64,000 nucleotides of DNA, taken from assembly GCA_049323795.1 (NCBI GenBank), contig JBMOOH010000049.1:1-64000 (forward strand). Direction: 5' to 3'. The notes under the pieces are model-generated. The model was not told the origin of the DNA, ran no database searches, and saw only the letters and a program-made list of their open reading frames with translations. This document shows, in pieces, positions 8,743 through 17,057 of this stretch. This DNA is from JAOADN01 sp049323795. GTDB lineage: Bacteria > Pseudomonadota > Alphaproteobacteria > Rhodobacterales > Rhodobacteraceae. The position numbers were made by a program, and so were the translations under genes. Each line of letters begins with the position of its first letter. Positions within the stretch are counted from its first letter, which is position 1.

Positions 8743-9047
8743 CAGGAATGCTCAAGGCAGCGCCGCGCCCCCAGTAGCCGGCATGGACCGCTTTCCGCGG
8801 TTCCGTCTTCCGTTGCAACCCGGGGGCCTTTGCTACTGCCCGTTTGGGCGGATTTCTGCCGGAATCCCGAGGCTTCGGCGGCAATCCGCAAGTGATTTCC
8901 GAGCATCACGGCAGGATCAGCGGGAATTGAGCCGGCGATTTTCCCGCATGGATTGCATGGCCGCCGATGACCGGGAACGTCGTCCCGCGCTTGCCTCACC
9001 ATCGGCGCTGCCCTACAAGCCACGCCAACGCAAGGGGAACCTGTCCG
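8743..9047. other. Divergent intergenic region between SLT lipoprotein gene and gatB
   Basis: 305 bases that should hold two divergent promoters. A short GCCC-GTTT-GGGC hairpin lies at 8838-8849. No clear -35/-10 pair could be assigned and nothing looks coding. Confidence 0.35.
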
Positions 9048-10565
9048 ATGCTTGACCTCACCTTCGAAGCGCCAAAGCCAAAGGTCATCGCCGGGGCGAA
9101 ATCCGACTGGGAACTGGTCATCGGGCTGGAGGTCCACGCGCAGGTCGCCTCGAACGCCAAGCTCTTCTCGGGCGCCTCGACCGCCTTCGGGGCCGAACCG
9201 AACTCGAACGTCGCCTTCGTCGATGCCGCGATGCCCGGCATGCTGCCGGTCATCAACGAATTCTGCGTCGCGCAGGCCGTCCGCACCGGCCTCGGGCTGA
9301 ACGCGCGGATCAACCTGCGCAGCGCCTTCGACCGCAAGAACTATTTCTACCCCGACCTGCCGCAGGGCTATCAGATCAGCCAGCTCTACCACCCCATCGT
9401 CGGCGAGGGCGAGGTGATCGTGGACATGTCTCCCGGCGTGGCCCGCCGGGTCCGGATCGAGCGCATCCACCTGGAGCAGGACGCGGGCAAGTCGATCCAC
9501 GACCTCGACCCGACGATGAGCTTCGTCGACCTGAACCGCACCGGCGTCGCGCTGATGGAAATCGTCAGCCGCCCCGACATCCGGGGGCCGGAGGAGGCCG
9601 CGGCCTATGTCGGCAAGCTCCGGCAGATCCTGCGCTATCTCGGCACCTGCGACGGCAACATGCAGAACGGCAACCTGCGCGCCGACGTGAACGTCTCGGT
9701 CTGCCGGCCGGGCGACTATGAACGCTATCAGGCGACGGGCGACCATTCCGTGCTGGGAACGCGCTGCGAGATCAAGAACATGAACTCGATGCGCTTCATC
9801 CAGGCCGCCATCGACTACGAGGCGCGCCGCCAGATCGCCATCGTCGAGGACGGCGGCAGGGTGGTGCAGGAGACGCGGCTCTACGATCCCGACCGGGGCG
9901 AGACCCGGTCGATGCGGTCCAAGGAAGAGGCGCATGACTACCGCTACTTCCCCGACCCCGACCTCCTGCCGCTGGAGATCGATCAGGCCTGGGTGGACGG
10001 CATCGCCGCGACGATGCCGGAACTGCCCGACGCCAGGAAGGCCCGCTTCGTCGCCGCCTACGGGATGACCGAATACGACGCCGGCGTGCTGACGGCAGAC
10101 GTGACGGACGCCGCGTTCTTCGAGGATGTGGCGCGCGGACGCGACGGCAAGCAGGCGGCGAACTGGGTCATCAACGAACTGTTCGGACGGCTGAACCGCG
10201 AAGGGCTGACCATCGCCGAAACGCCGGTCACAGCCGCGCAACTGGGCGGCGTGCTGGACCTGATCGGGTCAGGGCAGATTTCGGGGAAGATGGCCAAGGA
10301 CCTGTTCGAGCTACTTTGGACTACCGACCGCGGCGCCGACCCGGCGGCGGTGGCCGAGCGCGAGGGGATGCGTCAGGTGACCGACGAGGGCCAGATCGAG
10401 AAGGCCGTGGCCGAGATCATCGCCGCGAACCCCGATCAGGTGGCGAAGGCCAGGCAGAACCCCAGGCTCGCGGGCTGGTTCGTCGGACAGGTCCTGAAGG
10501 CCACGGGCGGCAAGGCGAACCCGGCGACGGTGAACGCCCTCGTCGCGCAGAAGCTCGGGCTCTGA
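9048..10565 (+). CDS. gatB: Aspartyl/glutamyl-tRNA amidotransferase subunit B
   Basis: B subunit of GatCAB, which converts misacylated Glu-tRNA(Gln) or Asp-tRNA(Asn) to the amide form. 505 residues, normal for the family. Motifs: VIGLEVHAQV, YFYPDLPQGYQISQ, EQDAGKSIHD and a C-terminal YqeY-like helical tail. The start at 9048 (MLDLTFEAPKPKVIAG) has AAGGGGAACC upstream; the frame extends further but without family residues. gatA and gatC are not adjacent, so the gene is apparently transcribed on its own, ending at a strong bidirectional terminator. Confidence 0.96.
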   Translation: MLDLTFEAPKPKVIAGAKSDWELVIGLEVHAQVASNAKLFSGASTAFGAEPNSNVAFVDAAMPGMLPVINEFCVAQAVRTGLGLNARINLRSAFDRKNYFYPDLPQGYQISQLYHPIVGEGEVIVDMSPGVARRVRIERIHLEQDAGKSIHDLDPTMSFVDLNRTGVALMEIVSRPDIRGPEEAAAYVGKLRQILRYLGTCDGNMQNGNLRADVNVSVCRPGDYERYQATGDHSVLGTRCEIKNMNSMRFIQAAIDYEARRQIAIVEDGGRVVQETRLYDPDRGETRSMRSKEEAHDYRYFPDPDLLPLEIDQAWVDGIAATMPELPDARKARFVAAYGMTEYDAGVLTADVTDAAFFEDVARGRDGKQAANWVINELFGRLNREGLTIAETPVTAAQLGGVLDLIGSGQISGKMAKDLFELLWTTDRGADPAAVAEREGMRQVTDEGQIEKAVAEIIAANPDQVAKARQNPRLAGWFVGQVLKATGGKANPATVNALVAQKLGL

Positions 10566-10633
10566 AGCTCGGGCCCTCAGTGCGAGCACTTGCTGCGCCG
10601 TGCCCAAGCCGTGCCCAAGCCGTGCCGGACGGA

Positions 10634-10662
10634 AAAAGGCGGCGCTTGGGACACCGCCTTTT
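10634..10662. terminator. Bidirectional intrinsic terminator between gatB and the VPLPA-CTERM gene
   Basis: AAAAGGCGG at 10634-10642 pairs with CCGCCTTTT at 10654-10662 around an 11-nt loop. The A-run and T-run make it work for both convergent genes. Confidence 0.85.
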
Positions 10663-10698
10663 CCATCGTGGATGACGACTGGGATCGTCCTTCGGCCT

Positions 10699-11385
10699 TC
10701 AGACGGCCCTGCGCCGGCGCAGCATCGCAAGACCGCCGAGCGCGCCCAGAAGGACAAGCCCGGAGGCCGGAATGGGAACGGGAACGACCTCGACATTGTC
10801 GAGCAGCCCGCCCATGCCGTCGCTCGCGCCGGAGCCGGCGAACGTCAGCCGGTACTTCTTGGCCGTGGTCACGATGAACTCTGCGGTCACCTGGGTCCAG
10901 GTTCCCACGACCGTGCCCGGCGTCTCACTCGTCACCCTGCCGGCCACAAGGCCGCTCACGCGGTAGTTGATCCCGTTCGACCGCGCGTTGCCGTCCTCGG
11001 AATTGTACCAGAAGCTGAGCATGTAGCGCCCGACATTGAGCACCACGTCCTGGTAGATCGCCGAATTCGACAGGCTGTCCAGTTCGGCGTAGTACTCGCC
11101 ATCCTGGGCATCGAGGGTCGGAAGGGTTCCGTCCGTCTGAAGTTCGACGCCCGGACCCTTGGCCGTCTGCCACCCGACGATGTTCGACCAGACATCCCAG
11201 GACGAGGGAGAGCCGGTCGGGAGATCGCCGAAGAGAGAGCCGTACACGAGTCCGGGGGTATTTCCTGGCACGCCCGCTTCGAAGCTGCCATTCGTCACTA
11301 CGGTTGCCGCATTGGCTGCGCCCGCGAGGGACACGGCCGCCGCAAGCAGGCCCGCGCTCAACGCGGGTCGTCTTGCTGACATCAT
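10699..11385 (-). CDS. Secreted VPLPA-CTERM sorting-domain protein
   Basis: 228 residues. Signal peptide (SAGLLAAAVSLAGAANA, cleavage before ATVVTNGSFE), a beta-rich extracellular domain of the NGSFE..., WQ(T), DGxYYAELDS type like DUF642/choice-of-anchor proteins, then a C-terminal sorting tail: VPVPIPASGL, a hydrophobic helix (VLLGALGGLAML) and RRRRAV. This is the VPLPA-CTERM form of PEP-CTERM tails typical of Rhodobacteraceae, processed by an exosortase-like enzyme not present in this window. Probably surface or matrix associated. Two ATGs (11385, 11382) are possible starts; AAGGCGG precedes the first. Confidence 0.8.
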   Translation of the reverse strand: MMSARRPALSAGLLAAAVSLAGAANAATVVTNGSFEAGVPGNTPGLVYGSLFGDLPTGSPSSWDVWSNIVGWQTAKGPGVELQTDGTLPTLDAQDGEYYAELDSLSNSAIYQDVVLNVGRYMLSFWYNSEDGNARSNGINYRVSGLVAGRVTSETPGTVVGTWTQVTAEFIVTTAKKYRLTFAGSGASDGMGGLLDNVEVVPVPIPASGLVLLGALGGLAMLRRRRAV

Positions 11386-11748
11386 GGTTTTCCGCCTTTC
11401 GCCCCCATGGCAAGTCTATCGTCACTCAACTCGAACGGATAGGGTCGCCGGCCGGATCACTGTTTCCAATTGGTAAAAGAAGTTATCGTAAATGCCCGAC
11501 AATAAACCAATTTTCGGCGCTTTTCTGCCCAGCTTGCCCCAATTGCGGCGGGATTATGTCAAGCTGATGGCAAAATCGAGGATCAACCGATACGGGAAAT
11601 TCCGGCGGGACGGACGGGGGGATTCGCTGTGGCACCCGGATCGAACCGGCGAACTTTCCTTCCGGGTGCGGATGACGGAACCCGCGCGGCGGGTTAGGAC
11701 TTCTGAAAGGTGCGGCTGCATCCGGGGCTGCAGGACCGGGAAGAGGGA
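11386..11748. other. Divergent intergenic region with an AT-rich centre
   Basis: 363 bases between the VPLPA-CTERM gene and the DUF4177 gene. The stretch around 11455-11590 is clearly more AT-rich than its surroundings and includes the palindrome CCAATTGG (11466-11473) and a related CCAATTTT about 40 bases later, so promoters and an operator could lie here. No coding sequence is supported. Confidence 0.45.
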
Positions 11749-12150
11749 ATGGATCAGTACGAATACAAGGTGGTGCCGGCACCCGCGCGCGGGGTCCGGC
11801 AGCGTGGCGCACGGACCGGCGCCGAGCGGTTCGCGGCGGCAGTGGCGGACCTGATGAACACGCTTGCCCGCGAGGGATGGGAATACCAGCGGGCCGACAT
11901 CCTGCCCTGCGAGGAGCGCGCCGGCCTGACACGGCGTGTCACCGTCTACCACAACCTCCTCGTGTTCCGCCGGGCGACCGGGAAGCATCCGGGGGCCGAA
12001 CTTCCGCCCCTTCGCCTGACGATGGACATTCCGGCCGCGGCGCCGCCCGCGACCGCCGGCGACGCGGGCAGTGCGCCGTCGCTCGGGGCCGCCGAGCGCG
12101 CCGACGAGGCCGCGGGCGCCGGCCGCCCGCTGCCCGGGGTCACGCGCTGA
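11749..12150 (+). CDS. DUF4177 domain-containing protein
   Basis: 133 residues. The first 75 (YEYKVVPAPARGVR...RFAAAVADLMNTLAREGWEYQRADILPCEER) match the DUF4177 family, whose function is not known to me; the rest is a low-complexity Ala/Pro tail. The start at 11749 (MDQYEYKV) follows AAGAGGGA; earlier codons do not look conserved. Its last 11 bases overlap the end of the convergent bolA gene. The neighbourhood DUF4177-bolA-J-domain-cobS is, from memory, conserved in Rhodobacterales. Confidence 0.8.
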   Translation: MDQYEYKVVPAPARGVRQRGARTGAERFAAAVADLMNTLAREGWEYQRADILPCEERAGLTRRVTVYHNLLVFRRATGKHPGAELPPLRLTMDIPAAAPPATAGDAGSAPSLGAAERADEAAGAGRPLPGVTR

Positions 12151-12394
12151 CCGTCAGTGCCAGCGCGTGGATCCTGCCGGTCAGATCGCCGAGCGCGGCA
12201 TGAACCGCCCGGTGCCGCTCGATCCGGCTCATCCCCGCGAAGGCGGGCGCCCGGATCGTCACCCGGAAGTGACTTTCGCCACCCTCGCGGAAGCCCGCGT
12301 GACCGCGGTGCCCCTCGCTCTCGTCCACGATGTCGAGCTGGCTGGGCGCGAAGGCGGCAACAAGCCGCGACCGCATCTCGGAACTGACACTCAT
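12140..12394 (-). CDS. bolA: BolA family protein
   Basis: 84 residues of the BolA/IbaG fold: ESEGHRGHAGFREGGESHFRVTIRAPAFAGMSRIERHRAVHAAL carries the conserved H (SHFRV) and the helix-turn region. BolA proteins work with monothiol glutaredoxins in iron-sulfur handling and can bind DNA. The ATG at 12394 (MSVSSEM) is preferred to a TTG seven codons earlier. Convergent with DUF4177 (11-base overlap) and divergent from the J-domain gene, leaving an 86-base promoter region for the last two. Confidence 0.9.
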   Translation of the reverse strand: MSVSSEMRSRLVAAFAPSQLDIVDESEGHRGHAGFREGGESHFRVTIRAPAFAGMSRIERHRAVHAALGDLTGRIHALALTVSA

Positions 12395-12480
12395 TTTTTC
12401 GCCGGCCCCCTTCAAAGACCCCGGAAAACACCTAAACTCCGGTGCCCGAGTCGGAAAGCCCAGCGCCGGAACCTCGCAGG

Positions 12481-13107
12481 ATGAGCAGAAACGACCCCTT
12501 CGGCTTCGACATCTCGGCCGCGTCCGACAAGAAGCGCCGGCTGAAGAACAGGCGCGGAATGTCCGGCGCGTTCGAGACCTCGTCGCGGCCCTGCGACCAC
12601 ACGGGATGCGGCGCGGCAGGCCAGTACCGGGCGCCGAAATCCCCCGAGACCCTCGATTCCTTCTACTGGTTCTGCCGGGATCACGTCCGGGAATACAATC
12701 TCAAATGGAACTTCTTCCAGGGCTCGTCCGAGGAGGAGTTCCAGAAGTTCATCGACAGGGATCGTGTCTGGGGACGCGAGACCAAGCCCTTCGGCAACCG
12801 GACCGAAGACAGCGCCTGGGCCCGGCTGGGGATCGAGGACCCGATGGAAATCCTCGGGGACAAGGCAACGCAGAACCCCGGCCGCGCGTCCACGGGACGC
12901 AAGCTGCCCCCCACCGAGCGGCGCGCGCTGGAGATACTGGAGGCGAGGGAAAGCTGGACGCGCGCCGAAATCCGAAAGCAGTACAAGAGCTTGGTGAAGG
13001 ATCTTCACCCAGACATGAACGGCGGGAACCGCGATGACGAGGACCGCCTTCAGGAAGTCGTCTGGGCCTGGGACCAGCTCAAGGACAGCCGCAACTTCAG
13101 GGACTGA
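12481..13107 (+). CDS. J-domain (DnaJ-like) protein
   Basis: 208 residues. The C-terminal 65 form a J domain: SWTRAEIRKQYKSLVKDLHPDMNGG has the HPD tripeptide that stimulates DnaK ATPase. The N-terminal part has a CDHTGC...YWFCRDHVREYN block with possible Zn-binding Cys/His and the phrase YNLKWNFFQG. No G/F or substrate-binding domains, so it is a specialised co-chaperone (type III). The start at 12481 (MSRNDPFGFDISA) is chosen over a GTG 13 codons upstream. The gene precedes cobS; a role with that AAA complex is only conjecture. Confidence 0.85.
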   Translation: MSRNDPFGFDISAASDKKRRLKNRRGMSGAFETSSRPCDHTGCGAAGQYRAPKSPETLDSFYWFCRDHVREYNLKWNFFQGSSEEEFQKFIDRDRVWGRETKPFGNRTEDSAWARLGIEDPMEILGDKATQNPGRASTGRKLPPTERRALEILEARESWTRAEIRKQYKSLVKDLHPDMNGGNRDDEDRLQEVVWAWDQLKDSRNFRD

Positions 13108-13335
13108 ATGCCGGGGCCCCGGGCACAGGGGCATGCGCATCGCGGGGCCGGACGCGAGCGCCTCGCGCCGAAAGGCCCTGCCCCGGGCTGCGCCCTGACG
13201 GAGCCCTCACCTTCGCGTCCTTTTTCGGCAGACTTCGGTCGCACCCGGCCCTTCCCCTTGCGGCCCTCCGCGATATGTTCCATCAAGCGCCGGCTCCGGC
13301 CAGTCCGGGTCGATGTGAACACGAAAGCGGATGCG

Positions 13336-14310
13336 ATGCTCGACCAGTCGATGAAACCCACCGAGGAAATCTCGGTCCACGACATCTTCGGCATAGACAC
13401 CGAGATGAAGGTGAAGGGTTTCGCCGACCGGTCCGAGCGCGTTCCCGAGGTGGATCCGACCTACAAGTTCGACCCCGACACGACCCTCGCGATTCTCGCC
13501 GGCTTCGTCTACAACCGGCGGGTGATGATCCAGGGCTATCACGGCACCGGCAAGTCCACGCATATCGAACAGGTCGCCGCGCGGCTCAACTGGCCCTGCG
13601 TCCGCGTCAACCTCGACAGCCATATCAGCCGGATCGACCTGATCGGCAAGGACGCGATCAAGCTCCGGGACGGCAAGCAGGTGACCGAGTTCCACGAGGG
13701 CATCCTGCCCTGGGCGCTCCGGAACCCCGTCGCCATCGTCTTCGACGAATACGACGCGGGCCGCCCGGACGTGATGTTCGTGATCCAGCGCGTGCTCGAG
13801 CATGACGGCAAGCTCACGCTTCTCGACCAGAACGAGATCATCACGCCCAACCCCTATTTCCGCCTGTTTGCCACGTCGAACACCGTAGGCCTCGGGGATA
13901 CCACGGGGCTTTACCACGGGGTCCAGCAGATCAACCAGGCGCAGATGGACCGCTGGAGCCTGGTGGCGACGCTGAACTACCTCAGCCACGACGCCGAGGC
14001 GGCGATCGTTCTGGCCAAGGCCCCGCACTACAACACCGAGAAGGGCCGCAGGACGATCAGCCAGATGGTGACGGTCGCCGACCTGACGCGGACGGCCTTC
14101 ATGAACGGCGACCTGTCCACCGTCATGAGCCCCCGCACCGTCATCACCTGGGCGCAGAACGCCGAGATCTTCCGCAATATCGGCTACGCCTTCCGCGTGA
14201 CGTTCCTGAACAAGTGCGACGAGCTCGAACGCCAGACGGTGGCCGAGTTCTACCAGCGCTGCTTCAACGAGGAACTGCCGGAAAGCGCGGCCAGCACGGC
14301 GATGCGGTAG
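13336..14310 (+). CDS. cobS: Aerobic cobaltochelatase subunit CobS
   Basis: AAA+ ATPase subunit of the CobNST cobaltochelatase, which inserts cobalt into hydrogenobyrinic acid a,c-diamide in the oxygen-dependent cobalamin pathway. 324 residues. Visible: MKPTEEISVHDIFGID N-terminus, Walker A GYHGTGKST, Walker B AIVFDEYDAG, and the sensor region FRLFATSNTVGLGD. An upstream GTG (13315) is possible, but the ATG at 13336 matches family length. No cobalamin riboswitch is apparent in the 228-base leader. Ends at a strong terminator shared with the next, reversed gene. Confidence 0.93.
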   Translation: MLDQSMKPTEEISVHDIFGIDTEMKVKGFADRSERVPEVDPTYKFDPDTTLAILAGFVYNRRVMIQGYHGTGKSTHIEQVAARLNWPCVRVNLDSHISRIDLIGKDAIKLRDGKQVTEFHEGILPWALRNPVAIVFDEYDAGRPDVMFVIQRVLEHDGKLTLLDQNEIITPNPYFRLFATSNTVGLGDTTGLYHGVQQINQAQMDRWSLVATLNYLSHDAEAAIVLAKAPHYNTEKGRRTISQMVTVADLTRTAFMNGDLSTVMSPRTVITWAQNAEIFRNIGYAFRVTFLNKCDELERQTVAEFYQRCFNEELPESAASTAMR

Positions 14311-14342
14311 AGAGGCGGCCGGCTGCGCCCCGGGGTCATGGA

Positions 14343-14368
14343 AAAGGGGACGCGGAAGCGTCCCCTTT
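14343..14368. terminator. Strong hairpin between cobS and the FMN reductase gene
   Basis: Perfect 11-bp stem AAAGGGGACGC/GCGTCCCCTTT (14343-14353/14358-14368) with a GGAA tetraloop, placed between two convergent stop codons. It can serve both strands. Confidence 0.85.
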
Positions 14369-14393
14369 GCATATGCGGCGAGGGCGGCCCTTC

Positions 14394-14981
14394 TCAGGCG
14401 GAACGGGCCGCCATCGTGGCCTTCGCCCACCACACGACGTCGTCGAGCATCGCCTTGGCCGAGGGGGCGATGACGGCCTCGATGTCGCCGAGGTTGCCCG
14501 AACCGCCGAAACCCGGCTGGACCCTGAAGAAGTCCGACCCGCCGATGCGGACGTTGTTGCGGGTCGGAACCATCTGAAGCTCGACCGCGATGTTCTGAAG
14601 GTGCCCGAGCGCGTTCGCCCCGCCCATCGAGCCGTATGCGACCGCGCCCGCGGGCTTCTTCGCCCATTCGACGTAGGCCTGGTCGAGCGCATTCTTCAGG
14701 GCTGCCGTGACCGAACGGTTGTACTCCGCGACGACGAAGATGTAGCCGTCGAACTCGGCAACCTTCCTCTGCCACTTCTGGGCGACCGGATCCTGGGTCG
14801 GCGCCCAGGCGTTGGAGGCCACTTCCGCGAAGAAGGGCATCGGGAAGTCGCGCAGATCCACCAGTTCGGCGGCCATGTCGCCGCGTTCCTGCGCCTTCTT
14901 CAGGATCCACTGCGCGGGGATGTCGGCGAAGCGGGTCGGACGGGTCGAGGATACGATGACGGCGATTCTGGGCTTGGCCAT
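14394..14981 (-). CDS. NAD(P)H-dependent FMN reductase (flavodoxin-like)
   Basis: 195 residues of the NADPH-dependent FMN reductase family. The FMN phosphate loop is at the N-terminus (VSSTRPTRFADIPAQW) and the family signature FVVAEYNRSVTAALKNALDQ lies near residues 80-100, followed by AGAVAYGSMGGANA. Cytoplasmic; reduces free FMN or quinone/azo-type acceptors. AAGGAG precedes the ATG. The gene stands in reverse between cobS and cobT. Cobalt must be Co(I)/Co(II) in this pathway, so a flavin reductase here is suggestive, but nothing in the sequence proves a cobalamin role. Confidence 0.88.
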   Translation of the reverse strand: MAKPRIAVIVSSTRPTRFADIPAQWILKKAQERGDMAAELVDLRDFPMPFFAEVASNAWAPTQDPVAQKWQRKVAEFDGYIFVVAEYNRSVTAALKNALDQAYVEWAKKPAGAVAYGSMGGANALGHLQNIAVELQMVPTRNNVRIGGSDFFRVQPGFGGSGNLGDIEAVIAPSAKAMLDDVVWWAKATMAARSA

Positions 14982-15185
14982 GGGAAAATCTCCTTGGGAC
15001 TACGGTTCGAACGCAGGGCTAGCAGAATCGTTCGCCGCGGTCGTCGCACGCTGCTGCACATGTGCTGCGCGCAGACTGAGACCTGACCCCGTCGGCCGGC
15101 CGGGCGGCAGATTGCCGTTGAACTTGCCGCGCGGCGCAGCCACAAGTTCGGAGGAACCCGTTTCGGGTCCACCGGCGAGAGCACG

Positions 15186-17057
15186 ATGACGAAGCCCAGC
15201 GACAACCCGGCCGAGCCGTTCAAGAAGGCGCTCGGCGAAGCCACCAGGGTGATGGCGGACGACCCGGACCTGACGGTCAGCTTCTCGGTCGACCCGCCCG
15301 GCATGACCGCCGACACGGTGCGCCTGCCGCAGGTCAGCCGCCGCATGACACGGGACGAGGTGCTGATCGCCCGCGGCACGGCCGACAGCTTCGCGCTTCG
15401 CCGCAGGTTCCATGACCAGGGCGTCTACGACCGCTACGCGCCGACCGGGCAGATGGCGCGCGATCTCTACGAAGCGATGGAGAATGCCCGCTGCGAGGCG
15501 GTGGGCGCGCGGGACATGCCCGGCACGCTCGGCAACATCGACGCGAGGCTCCAGAACGAAGCCGAACGGAAGGGCTATTCCCAGATCCGTTCGACGCAGG
15601 ACGCGCCCCTGGCGCAGGCGGCCGGCTACATGATCCGTCACCTTGCCACCGGCCGTCCGATGCCGGGCGGGGCGGGCAACGTCATGGAACTCTGGCGCCC
15701 GTTCATCGAGGAACAGGCGGGCGGTTCGCTCGAACACCTGCAGGAGACGCTGGCCGACCCTGTCGCCTTCGCCCGCCTGTCGCGCCAGATCATCAAGGAT
15801 CTCGGCTACGGCGACCAGCTTGGCGACGACCCCGACGCGCAGGGCGACGAGGACGGCGGCGACAGCGAGCAGAGCCAGGAAGACCAGGAGAGCGCCGGCA
15901 ACGAGTCCCAGGAGCAGGACGACGAAAGCGAAGCCTCGCCCGACCAGAGTCAGGAGGACCAGCAGGACCCGGCCGAGGCGAAGGTGACGGTCGACGACCT
16001 TGCCGATGTCGAGTTCGACGAAGAGGCCGAGATGCCCGAGGGCGATGCGCCGCTCGAGCCGCCGCCCCCCGCCCCGCATTCCGACGCCGACCCGAACTAC
16101 ACCGCCTTCGCCACCGCCTTCGACGAGGAGATCAGGGCCGAGGATCTGGCCGAGCCGGCCGAGCTGGAGCGGCTCCGCGCCTATCTGGACCAGCAGCTCG
16201 AGCCGCTGAAGGGCGCGGTCAGCCGCCTTGCCAACAAGCTCCAGCGCCGGTTGCAGGCGCAGCAGAACAGGTCCTGGGAATTCGACCGCGAGGAAGGTAT
16301 CCTCGATGCCGGCCGCCTTGCCCGCGTGGTGGCCAACCCGACGACGCCCCTGTCCTTCAAGGTCGAGAAGGACACCGAGTTCCGCGACACCGTGGTGACG
16401 CTCCTCCTCGACAACTCGGGCTCGATGCGCGGCCGCCCGATCAGCATCGCCGCGATCTGCGCGGACGTTCTCGCCCGAACGCTCGAACGCTGCCAGGTCA
16501 AGGTCGAGATCCTCGGCTTCACCACCCGCGCCTGGAAGGGCGGGCAGAGCCGCGAACGCTGGCTGGCCGAGGGCCGCCCGCAGGCGCCCGGGCGGCTGAA
16601 CGACCTCCGCCACATCATCTACAAGTCCGCCGACGCGCCCTGGCGGCGCGCGCGAGAAAACCTCGGGCTGATGATGAAGGAGGGGTTGCTCAAGGAAAAC
16701 ATCGACGGCGAGGCGCTCGAATGGGCGCATCGCCGGATGGTCGCGCGGCCCGAGGTCAGGAAGATCCTGATGGTCATCTCGGACGGCGCGCCGGTCGATG
16801 ACTCGACGCTGTCGGTCAACCCGGCGAACTACCTCGAAAAGCACCTCCGCGACGTGATCGCGATGGTGGAGCGGCGCCGCGCGGTCGAGCTGATCGCCAT
16901 CGGCATCGGCCATGACGTGACGCGCTACTATCAGCGCGCGGTGACGATCACCGATGTCGAACAGTTGGCAGGCGCGATCACCGAACAGCTCGCAAGCCTC
17001 TTCGACAGCGATCCCCGCGCGCGGGCGCGGGTTCCGGGGATACGGAAGGTCGCGTGA
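15186..17057 (+). CDS. cobT: Aerobic cobaltochelatase subunit CobT
   Basis: 623-residue partner of CobS in CobNST. Order: helical N-terminal part with YEAMENARCEAVGA; a strongly acidic Asp/Glu/Gln linker from about 215 to 305 (QSQEDQESAGNESQEQDDE); then a von Willebrand A domain with MIDAS motif LDNSGSMRG and VISDGAPVDD. The acidic linker is typical of CobT. The start at 15186 has only GGCGAGAG upstream. The stop overlaps the next gene's start by one base (TGATG), so CobT and the aminopeptidase are co-transcribed. CobN is elsewhere. Confidence 0.95.
   Translation: MTKPSDNPAEPFKKALGEATRVMADDPDLTVSFSVDPPGMTADTVRLPQVSRRMTRDEVLIARGTADSFALRRRFHDQGVYDRYAPTGQMARDLYEAMENARCEAVGARDMPGTLGNIDARLQNEAERKGYSQIRSTQDAPLAQAAGYMIRHLATGRPMPGGAGNVMELWRPFIEEQAGGSLEHLQETLADPVAFARLSRQIIKDLGYGDQLGDDPDAQGDEDGGDSEQSQEDQESAGNESQEQDDESEASPDQSQEDQQDPAEAKVTVDDLADVEFDEEAEMPEGDAPLEPPPPAPHSDADPNYTAFATAFDEEIRAEDLAEPAELERLRAYLDQQLEPLKGAVSRLANKLQRRLQAQQNRSWEFDREEGILDAGRLARVVANPTTPLSFKVEKDTEFRDTVVTLLLDNSGSMRGRPISIAAICADVLARTLERCQVKVEILGFTTRAWKGGQSRERWLAEGRPQAPGRLNDLRHIIYKSADAPWRRARENLGLMMKEGLLKENIDGEALEWAHRRMVARPEVRKILMVISDGAPVDDSTLSVNPANYLEKHLRDVIAMVERRRAVELIAIGIGHDVTRYYQRAVTITDVEQLAGAITEQLASLFDSDPRARARVPGIRKVA

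Noticed and set aside
13108..13335. Cobalamin riboswitch before cobS
   Set aside because: No B12-box-like sequence or suitable stems were seen in the leader.
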